The notes below the pieces were generated by a model. The model saw nothing but the letters and a program-made list of their open reading frames with translations, was not told where the DNA came from and searched no databases. From Acidithiobacillus sp. (GTDB lineage Bacteria > Pseudomonadota > Gammaproteobacteria > Acidithiobacillales > Acidithiobacillaceae), in assembly GCF_023256195.1 (NCBI RefSeq), contig NZ_JAGDWX010000036.1, positions 62,001 to 126,000 of the forward strand: DNA of 64,000 bases. The letters are read 5' to 3'. Each line of letters starts with the position of its first letter. Positions within the stretch are counted from its first letter, which is position 1. A program made the position numbers and the translations under genes. Shown piece by piece: positions 36,517 through 50,806 of the stretch.

Positions 36517-37424
36517 CCAGACGTCGGCGCCCGGCGCCTACACTCATTCCTTATCCTGGCCGTATACAGCGCCGCTCCCGGCCTCAGGCCTATCGCCGTC
36601 TGTGGCGCCTTCCCTTGCTCCTTGCCTACCTCGTACTCGCCTTTCCTCTGGCTTGGTGGACATACGCGCGCAAACGTGAGCCGGACGCCCAGGGGCTTGC
36701 GGCTTTTCGTTGGTGGAGTCGGCGGGTGTTGCGCCTGTTCGGCATTCGCTTACGGGTGGAAGGCGAGATCCCGGAGGTACCCGTACTCATCGCCGCCAAT
36801 CACGTGTCCTATCTGGACATCCTCGCCCTTGCCAGCGTTACCCCGGGGCAGTTTGTGGCCAAGCGCGAGATGCGCTCCTGGCCATTTTTTGGTTTCATGG
36901 GCGAGTGGCTGGGCACCTTCTTCATCGATCGCCAGGATGCCCGGGCGAGCCAGCGGGTACTCAAGGAGGCCACCAAAGTCCTGGAGCGGGGTCGCATCGT
37001 CCTGATCTTTCCGGAGGGTACCACCAGCGACGGCAAGACGGTTCGGGAGTTTTACGGTGCGCCCTTTGAGACTGCTGCGGCGGCTGGCGTACCCACCGTG
37101 CCCGTGGCTTTGCGCTACGAGGATATACTGCGGCCGGGTCAGGCCGATCGCCTGTGCCCCTTTATTGGGGACGACAGCTTGCTGCTGCACCTCTGGCGTC
37201 TGGCGGCAGCCGCACCTTTGACTCTGCGTCTGGTGTTCTGTCCACCCCTGGCCGCCGATCTCGGCCGCAGGCAACTCGCCAGTAAAACCCACGCGGCTAT
37301 TTCCGAGGCCCTGCGGCGCATGGAGCAGGGGGCATCGGTCACCTACTTGCCGGCGCGGGGACCAGCCCGCCGCCACCCCTTACGCGATGCGTGGAACTCC
37401 TGGCGACGGGGACACGGTGCCTGA
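36513..37424 (+). CDS. olsA: OlsA/PlsC-family acyltransferase (second step of ornithine lipid)
   Basis: 303 residues. One or two N-terminal membrane helices (about residues 32-50), then the acyltransferase motifs: NHVSYLD (HX4D), FIDRQDA and FPEGTTSDGKTV. Such enzymes add an acyl chain to lysophosphatidate or to lyso-ornithine lipid. ATGA overlap with the OlsB-like gene and the shared Pho promoter favour the OlsA role, although a general PlsC activity cannot be excluded. Confidence 0.78.
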   Translation: MTRRRRPAPTLIPYPGRIQRRSRPQAYRRLWRLPLLLAYLVLAFPLAWWTYARKREPDAQGLAAFRWWSRRVLRLFGIRLRVEGEIPEVPVLIAANHVSYLDILALASVTPGQFVAKREMRSWPFFGFMGEWLGTFFIDRQDARASQRVLKEATKVLERGRIVLIFPEGTTSDGKTVREFYGAPFETAAAAGVPTVPVALRYEDILRPGQADRLCPFIGDDSLLLHLWRLAAAAPLTLRLVFCPPLAADLGRRQLASKTHAAISEALRRMEQGASVTYLPARGPARRHPLRDAWNSWRRGHGA

Positions 37425-37626
37425 GCCAGGAGGCACCGCCCCGTTCGTCCATTGACTCCTGCTGTGTAGCCATTGCGATGCGTGTTTGGGCTGTATCGCT
37501 GCGGTATGGCGGGATAGCGATTGCTGGATAAGCCATCGCCGCGGACTTTTGCTGCTGGCGGAAGATCGCCGTGGCAACTCTGGCCGTGGAGGCTTTGAGC
37601 GATAGCCGACGCGGTCTGGGAGACCT

Positions 37627-38688
37627 CTAGGGACGCCAGTTGTGCACGGTATCCACCAGTCGTGCTACCTGCTCCACCGGGGTTTGCGGGGTGATGCCGT
37701 GCCCCAGGTTGAAGATGTGCCCGGCCTGCGGGCCATGGCTTTCGAGGATGGATCGAGTTTCCTGAACGAGGAGCTCGGGACTTCCGTAGAGCGCCATGGG
37801 GTCGAGATTGCCCTGCAGCGCCAGGGCAGGTCCCAAGCGGCGGCGTGCCTCGCCCAGGTCGATGGTCCAGTCCAAACCCAGCACGTCGGCGCCGCTGTCG
37901 GCCATGTCTTCCAGCCAGTTGCCGCCGCCTTTGGTAAACAGGATCACCGGTACTTTATGCCCGTCACTGCCAGTGCGCTCCAGCGCACCGATGATTCGGG
38001 TCATCGGCTTGAGTGAGAAGCGTCGGTAGGCAGCGGTAGTCAGGGCCCCACCCCAGCTGTCAAAGAGCATGACCGCCTGGGCGCCGGCACGAATCTGGGC
38101 GTTGAGATACTGGGCAACCGCACGCACTAGCGTATCCAAGAGCCGATCGAGGAGCTCGGGGTCGCTGTAGAGTAGCGCTTTGATGTGCTGAAAATCCCGA
38201 CTGCCTCGACCCTCCACCATGTAGCAGGCAAGAGTCCAGGGACTACCGGCAAAGCCGATGAGGGGAATGCGACCGGCGAGCTCGTGGCGGATCAGGCGCA
38301 CGGCATCCATGACATAGCGCAGTTCCGTCTCCGCGTCGGGGACGGGCAGGGCGCGAATGGCCTCGGCGGTGCGCAGCGGCGAGGAAAATACCGGGCCTTC
38401 GCCGTCCAAGAACTGCAGCTCCATGCCCATGGCGTGGGGGACGGTGAGGATGTCGGAGAAGAGTATGGCGGCGTCCAGCGGAAAGCGCTGGACGGGCTGC
38501 AAGGTTACCTCGCAGGCCAGTTCCGGCGTGCTGCACAGGGTCAGAAAATCCTTGGCGCGTGCGCGCGTGGCGCGATATTCCGGCAGATAGCGTCCTGCCT
38601 GACGCATCAGCCAGATGGGGATCTGATCCACGGGCTGGCACAGGCAGGCCCGCAGGAAGCGATCGTTGGCGGCGGCCGTCGGCGTCAC
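37627..38688 (-). CDS. hemE: Uroporphyrinogen decarboxylase
   Basis: 353 residues. N-terminal signature [21 protein letters not shown] and the second signature [20 protein letters not shown] are complete. It decarboxylates uroporphyrinogen III to coproporphyrinogen III in haem synthesis. Start codon is GTG at 38688. It lies 2 bases after the gltD stop on the same strand, so it is likely the last gene of gltB-gltD-hemE. The 200 bases after it (37425-37626, facing olsA) contain no gene or clear terminator that I can see. Confidence 0.96.
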   Translation of the reverse strand: MTPTAAANDRFLRACLCQPVDQIPIWLMRQAGRYLPEYRATRARAKDFLTLCSTPELACEVTLQPVQRFPLDAAILFSDILTVPHAMGMELQFLDGEGPVFSSPLRTAEAIRALPVPDAETELRYVMDAVRLIRHELAGRIPLIGFAGSPWTLACYMVEGRGSRDFQHIKALLYSDPELLDRLLDTLVRAVAQYLNAQIRAGAQAVMLFDSWGGALTTAAYRRFSLKPMTRIIGALERTGSDGHKVPVILFTKGGGNWLEDMADSGADVLGLDWTIDLGEARRRLGPALALQGNLDPMALYGSPELLVQETRSILESHGPQAGHIFNLGHGITPQTPVEQVARLVDTVHNWRP

Positions 38689-38690
38689 GT

Positions 38691-44534
<5,844 letters not shown>

Positions 44535-44591
44535 GATCGTCGTCCTCACCTGCTGCCGGGCACCCCAGCGAAGGAGATCGCAGGGTCGATC

Positions 44592-44620
44592 AGTATATCC
44601 TGCTCAAGACACGCATCCAA
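44592..44620 (-). promoter_or_regulatory. Candidate promoter for gltB-gltD-hemE
   Basis: Minus strand: -35 TTGGAT, 17-base spacer, -10 TATACT (5 of 6 consensus), about 58 bases upstream of the gltB ATG. Just upstream is a GGCCCC/GGGGCC hairpin (44621-44639). Confidence 0.5.
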
Positions 44621-44639
44621 GGCCCCTGTCATCGGGGCC

Positions 44640-44978
44640 GGCCGAGATCCCGGCGATATCCGGCGAGCGCTGTTCGCCCTTCGTTTCCGCGATGGCATGG
44701 GCGATAGCTACGTAGTCGGTAAGATCTCTTCCGAAGACAGGGAGGTTCTCGACGCTCCAACTGTCCACATCATCGGCTTTGCAGCCCACAAAGAACCCGT
44801 CCAGAACGTCCTGGGATGGGGGGCGACCGGCTCGACGTGCCCGGTCAAGGGTAAGAGGGCTCAAGAAAGACAGTTGCTTGCGCAGCCTCGAGCGGGAAGC
44901 GCAGGCCTCGCTTTCCTGATGTCTGAAAACCTGCGCTTTCCCGGCCCAGCTTCCCGTTTTTCTCCCTATCGTTCACCG
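44640..44978. other. Intergenic stretch with no supported gene
   Basis: Between the gltB promoter region and the lipoprotein leader. A minus-strand frame of 86 codons from a TTG at 44864 runs through it, but it has no ribosome-binding site, overlaps the gltB promoter and resembles no family I know. I see no RNA gene or terminator here. Confidence 0.4.
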
Positions 44979-45038
44979 CGCACATCGGAGGAGTTATCAT
45001 ACGACACCTTTTACCACGCACATCAAAGGAGTTATCAT
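44979..45038 (+). repeat. Tandemly duplicated ribosome-binding leader, 38-bp period
   Basis: CGCACATCggAGGAGTTATCAT at 44979-45000 is repeated as CGCACATCaaAGGAGTTATCAT at 45017-45038 with two differences. The second copy supplies the ribosome-binding site and ATG of the lipoprotein. The first copy has the same Shine-Dalgarno sequence but reads ATA where the start codon would be. Confidence 0.75.
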
Positions 45039-45432
45039 GCCGCACGTCAGAACACCGCTGGTTTTCGCCGTCCTCGCATCCTTTGCTCTAGGGGGATGCG
45101 GACTCTTTGGGTCCAATCCGGCCGAGGGCAAGTGGAAGGTCGTTGGCGCCACATACGGTGAGCACATAGGGATGGGTATCGGTTCGTTCATGAACCAGAG
45201 CCTCTCCCAAAGCCTCGACGGCCAGATCTATCGCTTTACCAGCACCCAGATGATTACCCCGAAGGGGGTGGCCGAGGTACAAAAGTATAAGATCAAAGGG
45301 AAACAGGTTTCTATTTTTCTCAAGGGTTCAGGGGGCGAAGAGCCGATTCTGCACGCGACGCTCAGCGATCACGACAAGCGGATGGATCTGCATATGACGG
45401 CGTTTACCATCGAGTTACAAAAGGTGTCGTAA
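45037..45432 (+). CDS. Small lipoprotein of unknown family, 131 aa
   Basis: Signal peptide with lipobox (ALGGC, Cys21) predicts lipid anchoring; a Cys-Gly-Leu-Phe start of the mature part is common in outer-membrane lipoproteins. The mature part has an EGKWKVVGATYG segment and a beta-rich C-terminal half. Start ATG 45037 with AAAGGAG eight bases before. I do not recognise a family. It stands alone behind a duplicated leader, with a hairpin 100 bases downstream. Confidence 0.75.
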   Translation: MPHVRTPLVFAVLASFALGGCGLFGSNPAEGKWKVVGATYGEHIGMGIGSFMNQSLSQSLDGQIYRFTSTQMITPKGVAEVQKYKIKGKQVSIFLKGSGGEEPILHATLSDHDKRMDLHMTAFTIELQKVS

Positions 45433-45538
45433 TTCCCGGACCAAATGCCTGGTCTCTCTACTTTACCGGGACACCCAGATGTTCGGATACGCCCATGGCA
45501 AAGGGATCGTGGCTGGGCCCCAGATTCTGATACCAGAA

Positions 45539-45560
45539 CCCCCAGGCTTTCGCCTGGGGG
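45539..45560 (+). terminator. Strong perfect hairpin downstream of the lipoprotein gene
   Basis: CCCCCAGGC, loop TTTC, GCCTGGGGG: 9-bp perfect stem without a following T run. It may stop transcription from both sides, since the exported-protein gene converges on it. Its GAACCCCC...GGGGGAT form also resembles the right-end stem-loop of IS200/IS605-type elements. Confidence 0.5.
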
Positions 45561-45626
45561 ATACGGCGGGAACTTTCTCTGTGCTCGGTGTTTCGCTACC
45601 TTCCTAATCGTTCCTGCCCGCGGCCA

Positions 45627-46100
45627 CTACTTCCCAAAATAATTGAGCTTACTTTTGGTATCGGAGCCCCAACTCCACGTTCCCCCGTGCATATTAAAGC
45701 AGGCTTGTGGGGTCAGGCTACGATTCGAAAACTCCACCAGTTTTCCGCCTGCCCACCGGTACGTTCTCTGGCATATCCATGGATCGTGTTTTGTGCCCGT
45801 CTTGAAATTGACCACCAGGGTATCGGCGGAATTCTTTACCACGGTTCCATTGTAGCCGGCTCTGTTTCCAGAGGTTTGATATTTTATGACCTTCTTCGTC
45901 TCTGGGGTATCCGGGAGACTCCGGGCATTGCCGATGTTGAAGGCGGACGCTACAACGTCTTTTCCGGATATATGGTATGCCACATTGCAATTATCGCCGT
46001 ACCCTCCGTAATAGCCGTTCGGAACGGTACTGGGACCGGCCGCAATCGCGATTCCGGAAAGACTGGCCAAAGCGAGGAACACCACCGTTCTTTTTACCAT
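45627..46100 (-). CDS. Exported protein of unknown function, 157 aa
   Basis: Clear signal peptide (VKRTVVFLALASLSGIAIAAG) and GGGAGGT ribosome-binding site. The mature protein is rich in Gly, Asn, Tyr and Ser, with cysteines in DNCNVAYH, WICQRTYRW and PQACFNMHGG that could form disulfides. No family recognised. Its base composition is more AT-rich than flanking operons, consistent with a recently acquired or fast-evolving gene. Confidence 0.65.
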   Translation of the reverse strand: MVKRTVVFLALASLSGIAIAAGPSTVPNGYYGGYGDNCNVAYHISGKDVVASAFNIGNARSLPDTPETKKVIKYQTSGNRAGYNGTVVKNSADTLVVNFKTGTKHDPWICQRTYRWAGGKLVEFSNRSLTPQACFNMHGGTWSWGSDTKSKLNYFGK

Positions 46101-46418
46101 GATACAACCTCCCTTGCGCTATCGTTTGAATACCATCCAGCAATGACCAGATCGCCTGCATGCGGCTGAAACATCATGCCGATAGATATCATAGCAAGAA
46201 TCACCGTCCCGGGAACACACCAAGGCTACCGGAAGCTGGGCGTCTGTATCCGCGTGGATATCGGATTTGAACCTCCCCGCGGCTTAATTACCACAAGGCG
46301 CATTGGATGGATGCCGCCTGCGTGGGCGCGTCTGGCGCAGATATGCGCCTGTACTCTGAGCATAAGCCATTGGGGATAGAGGCTAAGGGGCACGGTTGCC
46401 AAGGATGCGCGTCTTCCT
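46101..46418. other. Intergenic stretch with no supported gene
   Basis: Upstream region of the exported-protein gene, facing the 3' end of the metallophosphoesterase. No convincing ORF, tRNA or promoter was found. It carries a GGTTCAAATCC-like T-loop string on the minus strand that does not fold into a tRNA. Confidence 0.4.
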
Positions 46419-46438
46419 CCCCGCGCCTAAGGGCGGGG
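46419..46438 (-). repeat. IS200/IS605 right-end-like stem-loop over a gene stop
   Basis: Read on the minus strand, GAAGCCCCGC, a CCTTAGG turn and GCGGGGAGGAAG form a hairpin with one bulged base. This is the style of the right end (and omega-RNA scaffold end) of IS200/IS605 tnpB elements. The TAG stop of the metallophosphoesterase lies in its loop. No tnpA or tnpB frame is present, so it is a remnant, a look-alike or simply a terminator. Confidence 0.35.
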
Positions 46439-47203
46439 CTTCCGGCGCGCGTATACGGTGAGCAGGTCCACGCAGCTGAAACGGCGGTCCAGACCTTCGT
46501 CGGCATAGCCCCAGGGATTGCATAGCACCCGAGTCTCCCCGATCCGATAATCGGCGGGATCGTGCAGGTGCCCGTGTATCCAAAGATCGGGTTGCCATTG
46601 CATTATCTGCGCATCGAGATTGGAGCAAAACCCGCCGCCGATCGTGCTGTGCGCAAAGCGGGGATGCTGGCTACGAAAGGAAGGGGCGTGGTGCGTGATG
46701 GCGACGGTGGGCCCACGAAAAGGCTGGTGGAACTCTTCATCCAGCCAGGATCGACACTTCTGGTGTTCGCGCCAGGCATCGTTGGCGGAAAAGGCGTCGC
46801 CCGAAGCGGCGCGAATCACCCGAAAGTCGGACAGGCCAGACTGGCAGTTGTTGAGGTGCCAACCTTCCGCAAAGTCCGTCCACAAGGTCGTGCCAAGAAA
46901 ACGCACACCGTCGATGACGATGGAGGACTTCTCCAGCAGGAAGATGGACGGGTCGGACTGCAATGCCGATCGGTATTCGTCCAGCCTTTTGGGGAAGACC
47001 CCTCCGTAGTATTCGTGATTGCCCAAAACGTACAGGATGGGGCCGGCGTGTAGCCGCCGCAGGACGTCAAAGGCCTTGGAGGCGTTCTCCGGGTTGGTCT
47101 CCACATCGCCGGCCAGGATCAGCACGTCGCTGTGAGGCAGGTCCAATCCGGTGAGATCCGGTTCAAATTCCAGGTGAAGATCGGAGGCGAATGCGATGCG
47201 CAT
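46427..47203 (-). CDS. Calcineurin-like metallophosphoesterase
   Basis: 258 residues with the full set of metal-binding motifs: IAFASDLHLEF, LILAGDVE, LGNHEYY, ITHHAPS and IHGHLHD. It hydrolyses phosphomono- or diesters with a dinuclear metal site; the substrate is unknown. The last residues (ARRKPRP) are encoded inside a hairpin. It stands alone, followed on its 5' side by a gene-free stretch. Confidence 0.88.
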   Translation of the reverse strand: MRIAFASDLHLEFEPDLTGLDLPHSDVLILAGDVETNPENASKAFDVLRRLHAGPILYVLGNHEYYGGVFPKRLDEYRSALQSDPSIFLLEKSSIVIDGVRFLGTTLWTDFAEGWHLNNCQSGLSDFRVIRAASGDAFSANDAWREHQKCRSWLDEEFHQPFRGPTVAITHHAPSFRSQHPRFAHSTIGGGFCSNLDAQIMQWQPDLWIHGHLHDPADYRIGETRVLCNPWGYADEGLDRRFSCVDLLTVYARRKPRP

Positions 47204-47625
47204 AGGTTTGGTTCCTGAGTATGAAATGTCCGGGTGCGCGACGCAAGCCGGACTGATGCCATCCAGGGTTCGGCAAGAGCCGCTCTGTCTCAGGCAGGAA
47301 TACCAATGCTGGCAGGCAAATGCCTGACTATCGCAGGATGCGAAGCCTGGGGATTCGGAAAGTGCTGGATAACGTACATGCCGGAAAAAGTCCCGGATAA
47401 GCGGCGTTTTTGAAAAGTATTTTCAAAGAAGGATATCCCTGGCTCTCTGGACCTGCGCGGCCAGCGGCTTTGGATCGTCGGCCGGGTAAAGCGCGGGGTA
47501 GCCAGGTGTTTTGGGTGGTTCGCTGCCATCGGAACCCAAGCCGTCAGGAGTCTCGCACGAAGCGGCAAGATCCTCCGAGGACGCCTCCTCTTAAAAACCT
47601 CTCGGCGCCGGAGATGGTCCGTCGC
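47204..47625. other. Gene-free stretch between metallophosphoesterase and dgt
   Basis: About 420 bases. Frames of up to 92 codons exist on both strands but lack ribosome-binding sites and family resemblance. A locally AT-rich segment lies at about 47395-47435. I see no tRNA, CRISPR or complete mobile element. Confidence 0.4.
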
Positions 47626-48801
47626 TCAGGGCGCGAACGTACCCTGACGCGGATCGAATAGTCGGGCGTGCTCGGCGATGGCGTAGCGGTCGGTCATGCC
47701 GGCAACGTAGTCCGCGACGACCCGTGCCCGCCGCGGCGGGCTGTCGTCCTCCCGAAGCTGGGCTTGGTGGTCCAGAGGCAAGAGGCGCGGATCGGCGAAA
47801 AAGGCGTCGAAGAGCTCGCGCACCAGGCGTTTGGCTTTCTCTGCCTGGCGATGGACTTGGGGGTGCCGATAGAGCCTGGTCATCAGGAAGGCTTTCAGCC
47901 GACGGATGGACTCTGTCATGGCCGGGCTGTGGGCGGCCAATGGCGTCGTGAGAGCACGAAGCTCGTCGATGCTTTCCACTCCAGCCTCGGCTACCCGCAC
48001 GCGGGTCGTGTCGACGAGGTCCATGATGAAGGTATTGATGAGTCGCCGGCCCGTTTCGTGGCGCAGGATCTTGGCGTCGGCCGCGGGGTAGCGGGTCTGA
48101 ACCTCGCGGAAGATCTCGCCAAAGAGGGTGGCCGCGCAGAGCTCTTCCAGGTCGAGGAGGCCCGCGCGCAGACCGTCGTCGATGTCGTGGTTGTTGTAGG
48201 CGATCTCGTCGGCAAGATTGGTGATCTGCGCCTCGAGACTGGGCTGGGATCCTTCCAGGAAACGACGGCCGACATCGCCAAGCTTCGCCGCCCGCGCCTT
48301 GCTGCAATGCTTGAGTATTCCCTCGCGGGTCTCGAAGCTCAGGTTGAGGCCGGGGAAATCGCCGTAACGACGCTCCAGCACGTCTACCACCCGCAGCGAC
48401 TGGATGTTGTGCTCGAAGCCGCCGTAATCGCGCATACAGGCGTTGAGGGCGTCCTGGCCGGCATGGCCGAAGGGCGTATGGCCGAGATCGTGGGCGAGGG
48501 CGATGGCTTCCACGAGATCCTCGTCCAGGCCCAGTTGCCGCGCCACGGAACGACCTACCTGGCCCACCTCCAGGCTATGGGTAAGACGCGTGCGGTAGAG
48601 GTCCCCTTCGTGATTGACGAAGACCTGAGTCTTGTATTCCAGTCGACGAAAGGCGCTGGAGTGGATGACGCGATCCCGATCCCGCTGGTAGTCGCTGCGT
48701 CCGCCGGTAGGGGGCGCTTCGGGATGACGTCGTCCCCCCTGGGGCCGGGGCCGCGCCGCATAGCTTGCCCGCTGCGGCGCGGTAGATGGGTCCAAGGTCA
48801 C
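47626..48801 (-). CDS. dgt: dGTP triphosphohydrolase-like HD-domain protein
   Basis: 391 residues. RDYQRDRDRVIHSSAFRRLEYKTQVF-type N-terminus, the HD motif ALAHDLGHTPFGHAG, and RLTHSLEVGQVGRSVA identify the Dgt family (type 2, shorter than E. coli Dgt). It cleaves dNTPs to nucleoside and triphosphate. Starts at GTG 48801, overlapping the thyX stop by 4 bases; pairing with thyX suggests a joint role in dNTP balance. Confidence 0.9.
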   Translation of the reverse strand: MTLDPSTAPQRASYAARPRPQGGRRHPEAPPTGGRSDYQRDRDRVIHSSAFRRLEYKTQVFVNHEGDLYRTRLTHSLEVGQVGRSVARQLGLDEDLVEAIALAHDLGHTPFGHAGQDALNACMRDYGGFEHNIQSLRVVDVLERRYGDFPGLNLSFETREGILKHCSKARAAKLGDVGRRFLEGSQPSLEAQITNLADEIAYNNHDIDDGLRAGLLDLEELCAATLFGEIFREVQTRYPAADAKILRHETGRRLINTFIMDLVDTTRVRVAEAGVESIDELRALTTPLAAHSPAMTESIRRLKAFLMTRLYRHPQVHRQAEKAKRLVRELFDAFFADPRLLPLDHQAQLREDDSPPRRARVVADYVAGMTDRYAIAEHARLFDPRQGTFAP

Positions 48802-49625
48802 GCGAGGGCATCTCCACTGGGTTTTTCACGCTCCCGAAGGACGCTCTCCATGGTCTCGCGAAGGAGCGGATAGCGGGCGCCGAAGAGTTCGTAGGCGGCG
48901 TCGGCGTACTGACGGATCTCGTACTGGGCGTCGGGCTTGCGGCGCAGGCGGAAAAAATTCATGAGGCTGCGGAAGTTGACGGTCCAGTAGACGTCGGAGT
49001 AGGTGGCCACGGGCAGGACATTACGCAAAAGCTCCCGGGCGCGGCCGCGGTAGGGGTCCCGGCCGCCGACTTTGGGCGGCAGGAGTCCCTCTTCGCGGGC
49101 CAGTTCGATGCGGGCGCAAGCCTTGTCGTACTGCGCCTCGTACCATTGAAAGAGCTGCTCCATGAGAGCGGTATACTCGGCCACGGCGGTGCCATCCAGT
49201 ACCGGAAAACCGTCCACACTGCGCGCCGCAAGGTCCGGTACGTAAGCCTCGGAGATAGGTTTGCGGTAACGCATGGAAAACTCGTTCCAGCTGGAAACGC
49301 GATGTTTGACCCACTGCCGCAGCACGAAAATGGGAGCGATGAATCGAAAACGAAAATACACGGTCTCGAAGGGTGTGCCGTGCTGGTCGCGCAGCAACTG
49401 AAAAAGCAGGCGGCGATCGCGGTCACTGAAATCGGCCACGGAGTGCAGACGATTGTTGGTGGTGCTGATACGGGCGGTATTGAGGATGGTGGCCTCATCG
49501 CCCCAGCTGTCCTCCAGTTCGATGAAACCAAAGTTGCCGATGCGGCGACAGCCCTCGGGATGCAGGCGCAGGCGCTCGTCCATCTCGGCGGCGATCTCGG
49601 CAGTGGCTTGATTACGGGCAGCCAT
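48798..49625 (-). CDS. thyX: FAD-dependent thymidylate synthase ThyX
   Basis: 275 residues. The ThyX motif is present as KHRVSSWNEFSMRY near residue 107, with Lys in place of the usual first Arg of RHRxxSxNExSxRY. C-terminal YWTVNFRSLMNFFRLR also fits the family. It makes dTMP from dUMP using FAD, NADPH and methylenetetrahydrofolate. The ATG is one base after the aroB stop. Confidence 0.92.
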   Translation of the reverse strand: MAARNQATAEIAAEMDERLRLHPEGCRRIGNFGFIELEDSWGDEATILNTARISTTNNRLHSVADFSDRDRRLLFQLLRDQHGTPFETVYFRFRFIAPIFVLRQWVKHRVSSWNEFSMRYRKPISEAYVPDLAARSVDGFPVLDGTAVAEYTALMEQLFQWYEAQYDKACARIELAREEGLLPPKVGGRDPYRGRARELLRNVLPVATYSDVYWTVNFRSLMNFFRLRRKPDAQYEIRQYADAAYELFGARYPLLRETMESVLREREKPSGDALA

Positions 49626-49626
49626 G

Positions 49627-50712
49627 TCAGGGCTCCATGAAAGCGGTGAGGGTCTGGATCAGGGCCGCCTGCGGCACATCGCCGGTGATGGTGGCAGCGC
49701 CGATGCCGCGCAGGAGGATGAAGCGGATCTGCCCACCCTTGGCTTTCTTGTCCACGCGCATATAGCGCAGATATTCCTCAACGGGCAGGCGCGGGCAGAG
49801 GGTCGGTAGTCCGGCGCCCTCGATGATCTGGTAAACCCGCTGCTGCTCGCTTTCCCGTAACAGGTCCAGCCGTCGCGAGAGATCGGCGGCCATGATCATG
49901 CCGATGGCCACCGCTTCGCCGTGCAGGTAGTGGCCGTAGCCACTGGCGGCCTCGATGGCATGGCCAAAGGTGTGTCCAAAGTTGAGGATGGCACGGCGCC
50001 CCGCCTCCTGTTCGTCGCGCGCAACCACCTCGGCCTTATCCTTGCAGGAGGTGGCGATGACATGGCTCAAGGCATCGGCATCTTCGGCCAGTACGGCGTC
50101 CAGATGTTCCTCGAGCCAGGCGAAGAACCCGGGATCGCTGATGAGCCCGTACTTGATCACCTCCGCCAGGCCCGAGCGAAATTCCCGCTCCGGCAGGGTG
50201 TCGAGGGTGTCGAGGTCAGCAACCACGGCGCGCGGCTGATAGAAGGCGCCAATCATATTCTTGCCGAGGGCGTGGTTGACACCGGTCTTGCCACCGACGG
50301 AAGAGTCCACCATGGCGAGCAGCGTCGTGGGAATCTGGAGGAAGGGGATGCCTCGCTGATAGATGGCGGCAACGAAACCGCCCAGATCGCCGATGACCCC
50401 ACCCCCCAGAGCAAAGAGGGTGCTATCCCGACCATAGCCCGCTTCCAACAGCCGACCGCAGACCTCTTCTACCCTGTGCAGGCTTTTACTCTCTTCTCCC
50501 GCCGGCACGACGATCTCGGTGAAGGGCTTGCCTGCCTCCTTCAAGGTCTGGCGCAGTGCCGGAAGGTGCAAGCCGGCAACCCGGTCGTCGCTCAGGATAG
50601 CGATGGGCCCCGAGTTGCAGTGGGGCAGAAACAGCTCGGGATCCGCCAGAAGTCCTGAACCGATGTGGATGGGATAGGAGCGCGGGCCGAGATCGACGTG
50701 CAGGCTGGGCAT
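49627..50712 (-). CDS. aroB: 3-dehydroquinate synthase
   Basis: 361 residues. The NAD-site LFALGGGVIGDLGGFVAAIYQRG and PTTLLAMVDSSVGGKTGVNH, then the metal-ligand region FGHTFGHAIEAASGYGHYLHGEAVAIGM, are all present. It catalyses the second step of the shikimate pathway. It follows aroK, as in most gammaproteobacterial pil-aro clusters. Confidence 0.97.
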   Translation of the reverse strand: MPSLHVDLGPRSYPIHIGSGLLADPELFLPHCNSGPIAILSDDRVAGLHLPALRQTLKEAGKPFTEIVVPAGEESKSLHRVEEVCGRLLEAGYGRDSTLFALGGGVIGDLGGFVAAIYQRGIPFLQIPTTLLAMVDSSVGGKTGVNHALGKNMIGAFYQPRAVVADLDTLDTLPEREFRSGLAEVIKYGLISDPGFFAWLEEHLDAVLAEDADALSHVIATSCKDKAEVVARDEQEAGRRAILNFGHTFGHAIEAASGYGHYLHGEAVAIGMIMAADLSRRLDLLRESEQQRVYQIIEGAGLPTLCPRLPVEEYLRYMRVDKKAKGGQIRFILLRGIGAATITGDVPQAALIQTLTAFMEP

Positions 50713-50806
50713 GGAAAACTCACCGTGATAGACGTCCGGACATTGTTAGGCTTCCACGCTTCCCTGGCAAGTGTAGCGGCGGGCGTGGCAGGGGAGGTCC
50801 GGCAGA

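Noticed and set aside
44604-44864. 86-codon minus-strand ORF upstream of gltB
   Set aside because: TTG start without a ribosome-binding site, covers the likely gltB promoter, no recognised family.
46263-46273. GGTTCAAATCC on the minus strand, identical to a tRNA T-loop core
   Set aside because: The flanking bases do not pair into a T stem and there is no acceptor, D or anticodon arm.
47290-47568. 92-codon minus-strand ORF in the gap before dgt
   Set aside because: No ribosome-binding site and no family resemblance; treated as non-coding.
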